Positions 1-12,584 of a stretch of 64,000 nt of DNA are shown here, piece by piece. Position 1 is the first letter of the stretch. Every line of letters begins with the position of its first letter. The notes beneath the pieces were generated by a model that was not told the origin of the DNA, did no database searches, and saw nothing but the letters and a program-made list of their open reading frames with translations. The position numbers and the translations under genes were made by a program. Source of the DNA: Eudromia elegans (taxonomy: Eukaryota > Chordata > Aves > Tinamiformes > Tinamidae); NCBI GenBank assembly GCA_003342815.1, contig PTEX01000020.1, positions 5,010,791 through 5,074,790 of the forward strand. The letters are read 5' to 3'.

Positions 1-3000
1 TTATTTTTTACTTCATTTTTGAGTATATGAAAACACATAACTTCAGTATTTTCTACCAGAAAATAATATGGGCTTTTCTAGCCTATCAACAGCACTTCTT
101 CAAAAAGTAACTGTGTAAATAGACGTTCTGTCTACATTTATTAATCTGTATTCTACAGTCATTCTTTTCTGTCCAGGTGTAATGATTGTAAGGCAGCAAC
201 CGAAAACAAACAAAACCCTTCTCTAATTTGAAAGGTTAGTAGTGCTAGAAGAACTAAGAAATCGTAAAATACAGATCTTCGGCAGTTGTGGTTAGAAGAC
301 ATCAAGACAGATGTCAAACTGAATCATGAGTTAGGGCTTTCCAGGTAGCTAATTGATTAAATAAAATCAGCCATGAACAAAAATAAATACATCTTCTGTG
401 CTATATAATAAATCTTACAATTGGTGACATAAAAGCAATACAGTGTTACATACCAGAGATAATCGCCAGGGCCTTGATTCTCATTGTTAATTATATAAAG
501 CTATTCCTGAATAGTCTGGCCACTGGTAGTTAGTACCTAAGAGAGACCTTTAACAGTGTTTTGTTTGTTTTTTAACTTAATATTAAACTATCTGAATATA
601 TCATCACTGAAATAGTCCAAGAACAGTGCCATGTTAGAAGGATCACAGAATGGTTGAGCTGGAAGGAGCCTCTGGAGATGATCTAGTTCAACTGCCCTGC
701 CCAAGCAGAGTCACCTAGAGCATGTTGTCCAGAATTGTGTCCAGGTGGCTTTTGAATATCTCGTAGGGGGTAGGAGATGTGTTGGAGAGTCCACAGCATC
801 TCTGGGCAAGCTGCTCCAATGCTCAGTCACCTTCACATTAAAGAGGTTTTTTTTCTTGTGCTCCATTTCTTGTGTTTCGGTTGCTTTTCATCCTATCACT
901 GGGTGCTACTGGGAACAGTTTGGCCCCATCCTCTTTATACCCTCCCTTCAAATATTTATGTACACATTGATAAGATCTTCTCTTGCTCCTCTCTTGTTTA
1001 TTTTTGTTTCCTTTTAAATTTTCTTTGATATCAGCACAAAAGTGTGGTATTTCAAAGCAGAGGCACCATGAATGTGCCCCTAAGTAGCACCAGGTGATAC
1101 TAGGAGCAACGGTTTCCAGTTTGCGCTCAACTCATACAAGGTGATTGGTGCCTGGCCGCAGTGGAGATGGAGCAGATGCAGCCTCCCCAACCTATCCTTT
1201 GGCTGTTGACACAAGGTCTGTGGTGTGTACAAGTCATTGTGACAGCATGTTCCTACCCCTCTCCTTTGACCCTCAACCTGACCTCCCTCTAAGCAGCACA
1301 TAGGAGCTACATGGGCATGTGCCAGTTAAGACCTGTCTAGCATGCAAGTTATGAGCAAGTCAATAAGTCAATCATCATTTTCTCACACCCACCCCCACTC
1401 CCCCCAAATAAATCGAGGTCAGTCCTCAGAGCACGGGGATGCATCTCAAGGTTACTCCTTGAGGTTGAGAGATTCCTAATGTCCAACAGATCCTTGGTAA
1501 GTGACTAAGACCAGGCTAAAACTTTACAAATGTTTGGGAAACTCTGCTAAGTTTTAACTCTGCACATAAAACCTTTAGACATAAACTATTGACCAAGTGT
1601 GAGATGAGGATTGGGCCCAGTTGCACTCAGACCCCTCTCAGAAAGAGTTTGGAAAGCAAAGCTAAATCGCTGTGTCATCAATAAAACGTACTGCTTTTTT
1701 GTGCCTCACTTATTCACAACAAATGATAAGAATAAGTTTTCCTACTTCTTTGTTCAGATACAGTGTGGAAAGATCTCATATGATCTTTTTGTAGCTCAGG
1801 ACAGCATTTTATCTGTTTCCTTTTTCCCCACAAAGCAGCATGCTGCCAAGGTGTAGACACAGAGCTAGTCAAAAAGTTTTCTAACTAGTTTGTGTAGATC
1901 TCTTAAGCTAGAATTCCTTAATATAATACATATGCTGTAATATCATACATCTTCACACATATCCCAGTCAAAGTGTACTCTTACCAAAGGCTTTTCTGAA
2001 CTAGGCTGCAAAGCTGCAACTTCATGCTTGCAAATTAGATTTGCTAGCAGTGGCATGTTCTTGAGGGAGAAAGTAGTTTCCACAGCAGTTTCTATCATCC
2101 GTTAGTTTCAGCAATCTCTTTTTTCTCCAATTATTAAATTTTAGGATGGATCTTGGGATTTAGGAGTAGCATATGCAAAAGAAAATGCTAAGCCCCAAAC
2201 AAACAAACAAAAAATACCCTCTGATTTTGTGTTGTGGATTCCAACAGCTATATGGAGTGTTTGAAATCATTGAATGAGTGAAGTGTTTGGTCCATTTGGA
2301 GGTCTTTGAGCATTGTAGGGATTAATTTATTAGACCAGACTAAATGATTTAGAGGAGAAGTATTAGTTTCTGTGATCGTGGCTAGTGTAGAATGTTGTGG
2401 CAGTTGAGGTTTTCTTAAAAACAAGCAGTAGGCTGAAGACCACCCCACAGGCTGCCTGTGAGAACATGCTTCATTTTCTGCAGTTCTCATTTTCATTGCT
2501 CTACTTAACATTCTTCTGGGAGTAGTGGTGGTTTATAGGACTTCATGACCCTGCTCATCTGTGAGTTTGTACAATTAGGTTGCATTCAGGTGGATCAGTT
2601 CTTGCACAATTTAGAGCTGTTTTAAGATTACTTCACAGTCAAGGTGATATTTATCGTGTATCCCCAAATTCTCCTTGTTGCTAATGTCACGAAACACCTA
2701 TTCAAAGCAAGTCAAATATGAGTCAAACTAATTTCATACTCTTCAAAAGAATGTCAACCTAAGCATACATTTTCCTGATTCAGTATTCCGCTTCTACCCA
2801 AGCAAAATGGATTCACAACTGAGAAGTGACAAGTGACTGAAATTGTTTATCTTTGTTCTGTGGATTACATAATATGAGCAGTTCACACTGATCTTCTATT
2901 TGTCTGATTGACAGATCTGTACACCTACAGGTCTGGATGGATTTGGCAATCCTTTTGTTTACCTCAGAAATGTAAAACTTAGCACTTAGTTTCTGCCACA

Positions 3001-3679
3001 AGTTTGGTACATAGAAAAGGGAATAGTACTTAGCTGAAGTTGAGGCAGTAAGACAGGAACATATCTGTGATCTTGGAAAAGTAAAACCTTTTTCCTCTCT
3101 CGTGGAACATTTTTAGTGGCATATGATAAAAACTCAGTACCCACAGTACTCAGCAAGCCTAAGCTTGACTTCTGGAAGCCCGTGCTTACATTGTCGGTGC
3201 TAGTCTTGCATCTGGATCCACTGTGTATCTCATTGTTCCCTTTATTGTACAAAAGTTGTCTGCTGTGAAAAGTCTAGCACATTGAAAAGAGGAAATTAAA
3301 TACGTTCTTTTGTTAGGAATCAGCACAGCTGAAAACTTTCAGTTTTGTTTAAAACGTGGCTGTATTCAATTTTCTACACAGAAGGGACAGGAGTATGCAA
3401 ACCTTTCTATAAGTCTGACAACATAAGAGTAAAACTTCGTACAGCACTGTTCCTATCTAGAGATCTGTTAATTGCTGTGAATCTCCTGTCAGAAGGGCTC
3501 AGTGTGGGATTATGATTGTGTATAATGTCACTACAATTGCTTATACTGCTTATCTTAATACAGCTTTGAGATAATATGTTGCCTAATATGTAATATAAAA
3601 TATCTGATTGCAGGTTGGTTTCTGATCAAGCCCTTCAACTCAGTGTATTGAAGTTACTATTTTAAATATTTTTCTTCAG
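1..3679 (+). other. SRD5A1 intron (upstream of exon 3), no gene seen
   Basis: AT-rich sequence lying in the intron before SRD5A1 exon 3. I looked for the preceding SRD5A1 exon and did not find it, so it is probably upstream of the window. The only recognisable element is a CR1 fragment at 641-1010. The short open frames here show no known domain. Confidence 0.6.
641..1010 (-). mobile_element. CR1 LINE fragment
   Basis: The + strand starts gatcacagaatggttgagct and continues through ggaaggagcctctggagatg. This is the reverse complement of the CR1 3' region, which ends in repeats of an ATTCTATG-type octamer. The following text (a Ctx-like run about slow spread, 'gagagtccacagcatctctg' and 'tttataccctcccttcaaat') is also typical CR1. 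The copy is degraded and non-coding. Confidence 0.8.
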
Positions 3680-3781
3680 GTTTTCTAGGGTGGTTGATTG
3701 GCATGGCAATCAATATTCATTCTGATCATATTCTGAGAAATCTGAGAAAACCAGGGGAAACTGGTTATGCAATACCAAGAG
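3680..3781 (+). CDS. SRD5A1: SRD5A1 exon 3 (first exon in window)
   Basis: A 102-bp exon between ttcttcag and gtaagta. It enters with two bases completing a split codon, then reads FLGWLIGMAINIHSDHIL and continues to IPRG, with the last codon split across the donor. It carries the conserved SDxxLRxLRKPGETGY loop of the reductase family. Numbering as exon 3 assumes the usual five-exon gene. Confidence 0.92.
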
Positions 3782-6700
3782 GTAAGTAAAAATATTACAG
3801 AAACATATAATAAGACTTTCTAAAGCTTTGTATATTTTTGGGGATGATATGGTAGCATAGGCTTAGAGTAGTTTCTTAATGTAGAAGTCGTCTGCATTAA
3901 GAAGTAATTTCACAGTTTGGGAAACATTTTTCTCTTAAGCCAAGTGTTGTAAGGAGTCAATTGCATTCATCATGTGGTTAGCACAAACCTTTGTATTTCT
4001 TGTAAAATTTTGATTCTGTTTTAAATAGTGATACACACCTAACATAGCCTTCCACAGCTTTCTGGAGACTCAGCAGGTGGGTAGAGGGAGGAAAATAAAG
4101 ACATAATTTAGCATTCCACTGTGGGGAAGGGCAAAAGGTACTCAGATGCTTAATCGGTTGTGTGCACCATGGCAGTTGTTCCATGTCTGAAGAGGAATGG
4201 ATCTCAAGGAATTAGAACTAGCAAGGATTACTGTGGTGAGCAAATAGGACAGAAATCCAAAGGAAGTTAGACTTTATGTTAGTCTCGTTCTTCATGGGAC
4301 AGTACAGAATATGGAAGGACTTATGAAGATTAATGAACGGTGAAGGTTTATTGACACTCTTGGAAGCATTAGATCATTCCAGGCATTGTACACTCTGAGA
4401 GAATAGGAAATAAGTCTCTTCTGAATTCTCTCATTTTTCCAAGTTTGGTTTGTATCTTTAATAGATAAAAATACTGTTTATGCCTACTTGTTTTAGACAT
4501 ATACAACCAGTATTATTCACTTATTTCAATGAATGGCAAGATTGAAGCAGTTAAGATGAGCTTTCGTTAGACCTAGCTGGAGATAGGAACAAAAGATGAA
4601 TCTTAAAAAAAAAAAAAAAAAAAAAAGTATATTTGCCTAAGTAAAAACTGTATTGCCACTTCAATTCATAATAATAATATTGTGTTTATCATTAACTTAC
4701 TTTCTGAAGTACTTCAACAGAATAAAGAATTTAAACACTATATCCTAACTAATGCCAGGTGTAGTTTACATTTTAAAAAATTGCAGTTTATGATCAAAGA
4801 GCCAGTTTAGTGTTATTATAAAGTACTATAAAGGCATGAAATTGCTTCTGATACTCCTAAATCTGTTTTTCTTCTGTCAAGGAAAATTTGAGCTGGAGAA
4901 ATCTGCGTTCTAGAATGAGATCAGAAGTAATCTGTCAAATTAAACTGAAAAATACTGCTTTCCTTGCCTTTAAAAATTATATTAACTGAAAAATAGATTA
5001 CTTTGCTACCTATAAGAGAGATTTTGAAGCTCTCCTTGATTAAGGTGCTGTTAGAATAATTTTGTCCTGCTTTTTAGGAGGAATGTTTGAGTATGTCAGT
5101 GGAGCAAACTTTTTTGGAGAGATTGTGGAATGGTTTGGGTTTGCCCTTGCCTGCTGCACCTTTCAAAGCCTTGCATTTGCATTGTGCACCCTTTTCATCT
5201 TGGGTTCACGGGCAAAACAACACCACCAGTAAGTATTTGTGTCTTAAAATTTCTGTTGTCTCTATGCCACACTTTATTTCCATTTTATAAATTATGCCTT
5301 CTCCTGTAGGAATGTTATAGAACAAGTCTTGCAAAAGGCTTGGCTACTGCAGTCTTGAATTATACAGAATACTTTTTGAGTACAAGATTTCACCACAGTA
5401 GTATTAGGAAAAAGGAGAATGAGCACACAAAGCACAGTGAGGTCAAAATAAAAACATTTCATTAAACATGACCTAAAATGATTATAGACTCATTTAGGAA
5501 AATTGTCTTTCCTTCAGCATATACTATAGTTCTCTTACCATTTTTGCTTGAACTTCTTTCTATAATGTTGAAAAAAAAAAGAAAATCATCCTATAGGCTC
5601 CTGTTAGCGTATATAATATAGATGTAATATAGATAGTTTATAATCTATCAAGTGTGTAGAAAAAAACAATGTCAACAATTACACTGCTTAATGTGTGGTA
5701 TTTAATAGTCTCTGTTCAGTAAATAAAACATCTGACTGATAATGCACTGTTACAATATGCAGACTTTTCTTAACAGAAAAATCAAGTTTGAGGGAAAACT
5801 TGTTTCTTGGAAGAATGGTTTTTAAGGAATAGCACATTTAATATGATTTGAATACCTTAATCATACAATTTAAGTGTTAATCATTTTTGTTATTTTCAGC
5901 TTCCTGCTTTGCTTCTCACTATGCAACTCAATTGCATAAGAAATAAATCTCAATTTGAGGAGGAAATAGACTGGAAATAGGAGGAAATAGTGTGAGGAAA
6001 CAGAAAAAAAATGAATCAGGTCAGCTGTGCCTTTGTCTAAAAAACTTTTGAAAAGAACCTCCTGAGATGGAGATTTTCCTTTGCCATGTTCCTGGGGTGG
6101 TCTCTTTCTCCATTGCCCTCTCCGTGAAAGACTTTTTCCTAATACCAAACTTGAGCCTTCCAAGCTGTCACATGTGACCATTTCCCCTTGTTTTATTTTC
6201 TGCTACTAGTGAGCTGAGTCATAGAGCAGTTTAGTTTGGAAGGGCTACCTCAAGGTTGTTCAATTCATTTATCAGCCAGGACTAAGTTCAAGGCCAGGCT
6301 AGGCTAATCCAGTTGAATTTTAACGTCTCTGAGGATGGGGATCTCAACACTTCTCTAAGCAGCTTCATCCAGTGCTTTCCCAGTCTCAAGAGGAAGAATT
6401 CTGTCCTTATGTCCAGCTGGAATTTTCCTTGATTCAGCTTGTAGCATTTGCTGCTTGTAGAAGCACCACATTTCCTGTGTGCCTCCAAGAAGAGCTGGCC
6501 CTGTCTTCTCTCTAGTTTACTTGTCGATACTAGAAGACTGCAATTAGGTTCCACCTTAACCTTCTCTTCTGCAAACTGAACAAACCCATTTCACTCAACC
6601 TTTCTTTATATATCATATGTCCAGCTACCTAACCACCTTAGGAACTGCCTGCTGGACTCTTCTCTAGTTTGTGGACGTTTCTGTTGGACTAGGAGCCCTA

Positions 6701-8335
6701 AAATGGACATTCTGTTCTCAATGGAGCTTCTCAGCTGCTGAATAGTTGAGAATAAACACTCCTTGACGTGGTGGCTCCGTACTTCTTGAAAGTAGCTTGG
6801 TATGCAGTTCCCCTTCATAACTGCAGGGATTCAGTACTGACTTGTGTTCAGCTTGTTCCCTGGGTTGTCCATGTTCTTTTTTTTTTGCAGACCTGCTGTT
6901 TGGCCAGTGAGTCCCCAGCCTGCACTGTCCTTTAGGACTATTGCACCCTATTGCAACTGTAGAAATTTGCCTTTTTTGTAGTAGTAGTTTTGCTCCATTG
7001 CCTTAGGTCCCCTTCCAGAAACTGCAGGCAGTGATAACAGGCCCCTTAGGCACCTCCTCGCCAGACTAATCTCAGTCCTCAACCTCTCCTTATACGTTGT
7101 ATTCCTCAGGCTCAATACTTGGTTTGTTTCCTTCCATTTTAAGCCTTGATGAAGCTCTCTGAGTTCTTTACTTACAAAGAAAAAAGGTAAAGGTTTTTAA
7201 GGGAAATACTTTGCATTAAAAGAAGAATCCATAAAAATTGAAAATTGATTAAAAAAAAGCAGAATTAAAGATAATCAAATCTGTGTAAGTGTACTATTTT
7301 GGTTTTGGCTGTTCAGTTTGGAAAATTTAGAAGAAAAGCAGAAGAAGCTAACTAATGTAATGTTGGTATCCCACCGTTGAAGCCAGTCATTCCATGCATA
7401 CTCCTATGGAGGGATCCACAGGGCTTCTCTTGCACATATTACCATTCAGATAGGGCACAAGCACTTAGTCTGAATTGAAAGAGAAAATCTGCAGAGCCCT
7501 AAAAGCGACACTTTAGGTTTATGGTCAGTTATTGTTTCTTCTGTGCTTATCCAGCTGTCAATATGACTGTCAGTAAGAATACCTGCATCTTAGTAGAGCT
7601 GAGGTGAAAGCTCCTATGTGCCATGTTATAAGAACAGGGAATACTTAAAGATGGCAAAAAAATTTGTCAAGATGATCAGAAAGGAAGTTACCATTGGTAT
7701 TGCTCTAAATGTGTTCTTTCGAAACAGTCTGGATTTGAGAAGAGTGAAGGTCTTCCAGGGGAAATAGCGGTGTCTGACTAGATTATACGTGTCCTGACTG
7801 GAAATCGGTTTATTCCAATCCAGAACAGGGCTGTTGCTCCAGTATGTAAACTATCTCGTGCTCCCACATGTAGTTGCTACAAAATTCACTGCGTGTTATC
7901 CTCTTGGCAATTACTTTTTTTTTAGTTCTGCTTCTAAAATAGGATATTACATTATACATTTTACAACAGCAGGCCATTCCTTCCCTGGCTGCTCGCTCAC
8001 ATTTATTATTTTACATTTACATTACATATTTACACTATATTTACATTATTATGACTTCCCATTGCTGGCAGCAGTAGTTTTAATGGAGAGCAGATTTCAT
8101 CAGGGTAAGTGAACTTACCCGCAGTTGGTTCTAAAGACTTTTTTCTTGGTTTAGAGCCAAAGAAATAGAGCAAATAATTTGAAAGCATTGTATAATTACT
8201 TATTTTAACTTCCTTGATGACATTTTGATGGTGCAGTACTAGTGGAATGTCTCTTGTCTTTTTTTCAGATGGTATCTTGAGAAATTTGAAGACTACCCGA
8301 AGTCGAGAAAAATTTTGATTCCATTTGTGTATTGA
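3680..8335 (+). CDS. SRD5A1: SRD5A1, steroid 5-alpha-reductase 1, last three coding exons (partial gene)
   Basis: This is the C-terminal ~106 residues of 3-oxo-5-alpha-steroid 4-dehydrogenase 1, a multi-pass endoplasmic-reticulum membrane enzyme that uses NADPH to reduce the delta-4 double bond of testosterone, progesterone and related steroids. Seen: three exons (3680-3781, 5078-5228, 8269-8335) with consensus AG/GT borders and phases that join cleanly. They encode the family signature IHSDHILRNLRKPGETGY, a hydrophobic segment ending in FALCTLFILGSRAKQHH, and a tail WYLEKFEDYPKSRKILIP before TGA. Family knowledge: this C-terminal domain carries the NADPH-binding loops and the last membrane helices. 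The earlier exons lie upstream of the window. The downstream neighbour TENT4A on the same strand matches mammalian gene order, which helps choose type 1 over SRD5A2. No break is visible, so the gene looks functional. Confidence 0.93.
4605..4626 (+). repeat. A22 homopolymer
   Basis: An uninterrupted run of 22 adenines in the SRD5A1 intron between the exons at 3680 and 5078. No SINE body is recognisable upstream; avian genomes have few active SINEs. Confidence 0.9.
5078..5228 (+). CDS. SRD5A1: SRD5A1 exon 4
   Basis: A 151-bp exon after ctttttag and before gtaagtatt. It reads GMFEYVSGANFFGEIVEWFG and then a hydrophobic stretch rich in Ala, Cys, Leu and Phe that should be a membrane helix. The FxYVxxxNxxGE pattern is a hallmark of steroid 5-alpha-reductases. 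The last codon (CA) is completed in the next exon. Confidence 0.92.
5229..8268 (+). other. SRD5A1 last intron
   Basis: A three-kilobase intron. Its only recognisable content is an old CR1 copy in the middle (6215-7160). The rest is AT-rich sequence with no coding signal. Confidence 0.8.
6215..7160 (-). mobile_element. Old CR1 LINE fragment
   Basis: The + strand reads gagtcatagagcagtttagt, then ttggaagggctacctcaagg, and further on ttctctaagcagcttcatcc, matching the antisense CR1 3' half. Divergence is high and no intact reading frame remains. The borders are approximate. Confidence 0.65.
8269..8335 (+). CDS. SRD5A1: SRD5A1 terminal coding exon
   Basis: The exon starts after a T-rich tract ending in tttttcag. 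Its first base completes a Gln codon; it then reads WYLEKFEDYPKSRKILIP, three more residues and TGA at 8333-8335. The end is at the expected place for the family, just after the PKxRKxxIPF motif. Confidence 0.92.
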
Positions 8336-11300
8336 GCTGTGCTTGAAATGTGTCCTCCTCCTGGTGATAACAGTGGTTTTTGAAATGTCTACTTTCTGCA
8401 ACAACTAATCCTGTACAAGTATAAGCTAATTAATAGACTCTGATCATCAGTGCTACTATTATTATTGCATCAGTGCTACCCCCAAATCTCTTGGGCACAG
8501 TGATAGGACCAGAAATGTTTTTCTACCTGCAGCACCATCATAAATACATTAGCTAGTGTATCTGGATGCACATCATGGAAACTACCATATTAGACAGGAC
8601 TTCTGTTGCTTACTTCTCTGCCCTTACAGCCTTCTGTTATGTTCATCTGATGCAGACACACTGTTCTGAGGATGGCGCCATGAGGCCAGTCACCATTATT
8701 ACGCGTTCTGGATAGTGGTTTGTGTGCTGTTTTGCCTGCATACGCAAATGGAGTTGATTGGTTTTGCCCTCCTCTACCCCTCCTCATACTTCCGTGAGAT
8801 CCTAATGCAGGGAAGAATGAACAAAATCCTCTCTAAAGTGACTGACTACTCGTTATTCCTGCTCTTTGCACTCTTATGCAGACATGGGCACTTTACAAGT
8901 TAAAATTAATTCCACATATACATCCTTAGAGGTCTCTTACCCAAATAATAGATTAAGTTTTAATTGTGGTTTTTTTTCAAAGTTGATAACTATTTATAAT
9001 AAGATTCAAAATGTACTTTGTCACCCAGCACTTTGGGAGAACATTTTATTTGGATTGCTTAGGCCAGTTTAGCATTGCTGATAATTCTGTGTAACATTTT
9101 CCGTTACATAAAATCTTAAGATTTTTATAGAACCCTTATTGTGCTGTTTAAAAAAAAAAAAAAGACTGTCTGCGTTTGTTAATGTGGTTTTGTATTCCCA
9201 AACCCAGCAATCTTTTAGTAGTTAGTTCTTGTTTAATAGCAATTCTCACTCCTCCCCTTTTTGTTGGAAAGACCCCAAAGGGATTTCAAAAACATGACAG
9301 TAGCCCAAGTATATACATATATATATATATTTGGGCACATCTGTGTCCTTTGTATCTTTGTGAGGTTAAAAAAAAAACTCCAGAATTTCTAAAGAGTTTG
9401 AAGAATTATATGGAAATTTGAAAAAAAAATGCTGCTAACGTACTTTGGAAATCTGTGGGAATCAAGCTTTTGCTGAGTGTTTTTAGGTGTGTTTACATGA
9501 TGTATTTGGGATTGTGTTCTTCAAAACAAACTTAATATAATTTTGCCAGATGTTGACTTTTCCAATGGCATTAAGCTTTATCTAAAGGTCAAAGTTCTGC
9601 CTCCGATATTGATTTACATCACTGTAACAGTCAAAGTAATATATCTGAGGGAAAAAATGGTACCTTTAATGTTTTAGATAATAATTAAGTAATATATGTA
9701 GTATATTCAGGAATTGGGCTCTGATGGAATCTGTTACCCAAATTTATACTTAATTATTTCTTCTCCTTCCTGCCATGTTTACACAGTATTTACTGCACTG
9801 AAGTCCTGCGCGTCACTAGTTGATACTACAAAAAAAATGTGTGGTAACGATTCTGTCGTGGGGGGAAGTGGAGAGAGAGGCTGCCAGGCTTGTAGGGGTG
9901 GTCACTGACCAGGCTGGTGAGCCCTCAGGCTGCCTGTCGCTCTCGTGATGAAGTCCGTGCTGCTGTTTAGTTGGCGATGACAGGCTGTGCTCTCAGCCAA
10001 CACTCTGCTTTGGGAGAATCTAGGAAAAGCCACCCGCCTCTAAATCCAGGTGTCACTTGGTGCATTACTTGACTCTCAACCTATTTAAGCTTTTCACACT
10101 GTTGTGTTTGCCAGTTTTCTTGGGAAGTTTGAGGCTTCCTCTGTTTTCATCATCATGCTATGATTTGATCTTTGCTCACAGCTGTTTTGGTGAATACTCA
10201 CTCATCAGGTTCCTTGGGGAAAGGATGGTGAAACGGATGATCTAATCATACCTAATTTAGGGGGTTAAGTAGTTTATTGTTAATTAATAAGCACATATTA
10301 CCTTTAATAGATGCCTTTGTGGGTATTTGTTAAAACAAGTGCTAAAGGGACATGCAACAGGTAAAAAAATATCTGGCAACTGCAATTTAATTTCTGATCT
10401 CCATGTTATTTTTGTTATTTTGCACAGCCTTTTATGAAAAGGCAAAAATTATTTTACTAGTAAAATATTGAGAGGAACTGTTTAGTATTCAGTTCCTGAA
10501 TTAGAGAAAGACTTTCAGCTCCACTGACAGCAATGCTCTGGTAAAATTAGCAAATGTAAATGCCTAATCTAACTGCCACTCCGCACAAAAAAAAAGAAAA
10601 AAAAAAAACGCCTATCTGAGAATGAGACAGTGAGATATTTAATGCTCATTTGAGTATAGAAGTTGTAACAAATAAGGTCCTGGAATGGTCAGACTACTAC
10701 CACTAACTGCTATTATTATTTTTTTATTGAATCTTCTTGCTCACCTTTCTTCTGCAATAACAACACAGTAATGGATTTTACTTCTTGATATGAATGAATA
10801 AAAGAGGAAAAGATATACATGCACATACATGTATACCACAGGAATAACATGCACAATTTTTATTTGTTCTTTTTGCAATATAGATGGACAAAAAAAATCT
10901 GTAGGCAATATGTACTAGGAGTAAAAAATGTGTATATAAACAGATTTCCAGCCTTTATTATTACAAGCGCCTGTATATAAACTTTCATGTTTAGTTATGT
11001 TAAAGATGCCTTACCCGCCTAACTTCATCTGATATGAAGCAAAGTGGAAATCCTTTCAGCTAAAATAAAAATGCTCTCATTTTCCCTTTGTTATTATATG
11101 GTACATATTTTGATTCAAATATATGCAATTATGCGTGTGGTTACAGGAAATTAATTTTGTAAAAGGAAAAATAGATAATTTCTATGATCTTATGACCTAA
11201 AATATAATTTTCTGATCTACGATCAGAGTAATTCTACTGAGTTGTTTTCATCTCAGAATGATGTGAAATTTTTCCTTAAATTCAAGGAATGTGTAACTAC

Positions 11301-11801
11301 TTTCAGTTGTGTATAACTGTATCAAAGTTTACAGAAGAATGTTTACTGATATCTTATTTTTGCTCTTGTTCTATGCTGCGAAATATATATCCTGGGTAAA
11401 AGGTTGGCTGATTTTGTCTGTGCATTTTTAACTTCAGGTTTATGTGCAACAGGATGGAATATGTAAAATATGCTGAGAGCTTATTAATGTTCTTTCTCTT
11501 TTACGTGTTACAGAAAAGGAAATGCTGAGTTCTATGGGATGTGAATATCAGGGATTTTAGAAATTTCGGTTAACTGAGATTATTTAAAAATTGCAGAAGA
11601 AAATTTTGTTTGGTTTTAGTAGTTCTGCATTCTCACTGTATTATACTGCAGAAAACTCTCATAGGTAAAATACAGAATTTACTTGGACAGTTAATTCTTG
11701 CATTTAAAGACCAAACTATAGTGGTGAAGGGTATATAATTAACTTGGTCAAATCCTATATATTTTTTGAAGTGCATCCCATTTATTTGTCATAGTTTACC
11801 A
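8336..11801 (+). other. SRD5A1 3' untranslated region and downstream flank
   Basis: Follows the SRD5A1 stop codon. The first canonical AATAAA I find on the + strand is at 10797-10802, with another at 11064-11069, so the transcript could extend about 2.5 kb past the stop; the true end cannot be fixed from sequence alone. It also holds a (TA)n run near 9310-9332 and several A-runs. No further gene is seen. Confidence 0.5.
10797..10802 (+). terminator. Candidate SRD5A1 polyadenylation signal AATAAA
   Basis: First canonical AATAAA after the SRD5A1 stop codon, in the context gaatgaataaaagaggaaaa. It is a candidate only; variant hexamers nearer the stop could be used instead. Confidence 0.35.
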
Positions 11802-11806
11802 TGGGG
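11802..11806 (+). repeat. Target-site duplication, left copy (TGGGG)
   Basis: TGGGG directly abuts the LTR terminus TGT at 11807 and recurs at 20411-20415 directly after the other LTR terminus ACA. Because the LTR begins with T, a six-base reading (TGGGGT), the size typical of alpharetroviruses, cannot be excluded. Confidence 0.8.
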
Positions 11807-11917
11807 TGTGGCTGACTTGCATCGGCAAGCCTCGCTTCGTTGCCAGACTGGCCTGAGGTTCTCCCCACCTCAGGGCCATTGAGCACAGACACCAATATGA
11901 GGATGCAGCAAAAGGCG

Positions 11918-11923
11918 TTTATT
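11918..11923 (-). terminator. Proviral polyadenylation signal AATAAA (3' LTR)
   Basis: TTTATT on the + strand is AATAAA in proviral sense, followed by CGCC. It is identical in the 5' LTR at 19765-19770. It should end proviral transcripts, here pointing towards SRD5A1. Confidence 0.8.
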
Positions 11924-11935
11924 GCTTAACTTAGC

Positions 11936-11949
11936 TTGCATATATACTC
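11936..11949 (-). promoter_or_regulatory. LTR TATA box (3' LTR)
   Basis: The minus strand reads gagtatatatgcaagc, about 20 bases upstream of AATAAA. The 5' LTR copy is near 19784-19797 and would be the genuine proviral promoter. Both read leftward. Confidence 0.65.
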
Positions 11950-12548
11950 AGGCTGAATGTGGAAGCTCGCTTCTGACTGGAGATTGGTTACATACTGCTG
12001 TTCACGCGCACACTAACATAATGATTGGCTAAAGGCACACGTCCTTATAATTAGGCTACAGGTGGTCCGGCTCTTACCTTGTTGAGCTCACTCCGTCCCA
12101 CGTTTGGAGTTGGTTCCCACTCCTCCGCTCGCTCCACACTGCTATTTCTTTACTTCTCTGCTCTGAGTGTCCTTGCAGCCTCAGCACTCCCAGCTCCTGG
12201 CTGCTCCGTTCCCAGCGTCTTTATCTCTTTATTCTCAGAGTCCTTGTAGCGCAGCGGAATCAGCACGGCCTGCAGTCATGTCAAGACAGCCTGCAGTTAT
12301 GCTAAGAGAAGAGTGAGTTTTGATAGGCCATAGATCCATATTCTTCTAAAACCATTACTACATCTCTTTTGCTTATTGCCTTATATGTCTCTTCCATCAT
12401 TCCTAGGCTACACGCCTCCTTCCCGTCTTTCCGTGACATCGTGACATCTTCCGAGCGCCATGCCCTACATCATGCTACGTCATCTACTCATACTAAGCTT
12501 AAGTTATACTAAGCTCCCTACCTTATTAAGCTCTAAGCATTTCCCACA

Positions 12549-12564
12549 TTTACCCCTCCCCATG
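12549..12564 (-). promoter_or_regulatory. Polypurine tract
   Basis: In proviral sense the bases before the 3' LTR read catggggaggggtaaa, directly followed by TGTGGG. This purine run is the expected plus-strand primer for reverse transcription and fixes the proviral orientation as minus. Confidence 0.85.
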
Positions 12565-12584
12565 TTAATGCTTCGCTTTTTGTT

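Larger units (their letters stand above)
11807..12548 (-). repeat. 3' LTR of the provirus
   Basis: A 742-bp direct repeat of 19654-20410. Read on the minus strand it starts TGTGGGAAATGCTTAGAG, contains a TATA-like box (complement of gcatatatactc near 11938-11948) and AATAAA (complement of 11918-11923), and ends CACA. The very short TATA-to-AATAAA spacing resembles the compact alpharetrovirus R region. It has one copy of a 14-bp unit that is duplicated in the other LTR. Confidence 0.95.

Noticed and set aside
8030-8404. 124-codon minus-strand open frame over the last SRD5A1 exon
   Set aside because: It lies antisense to a well-supported exon and has no domain.
9310-9332. TA-rich run as possible promoter
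   Set aside because: A plain dinucleotide repeat downstream of the SRD5A1 stop codon.
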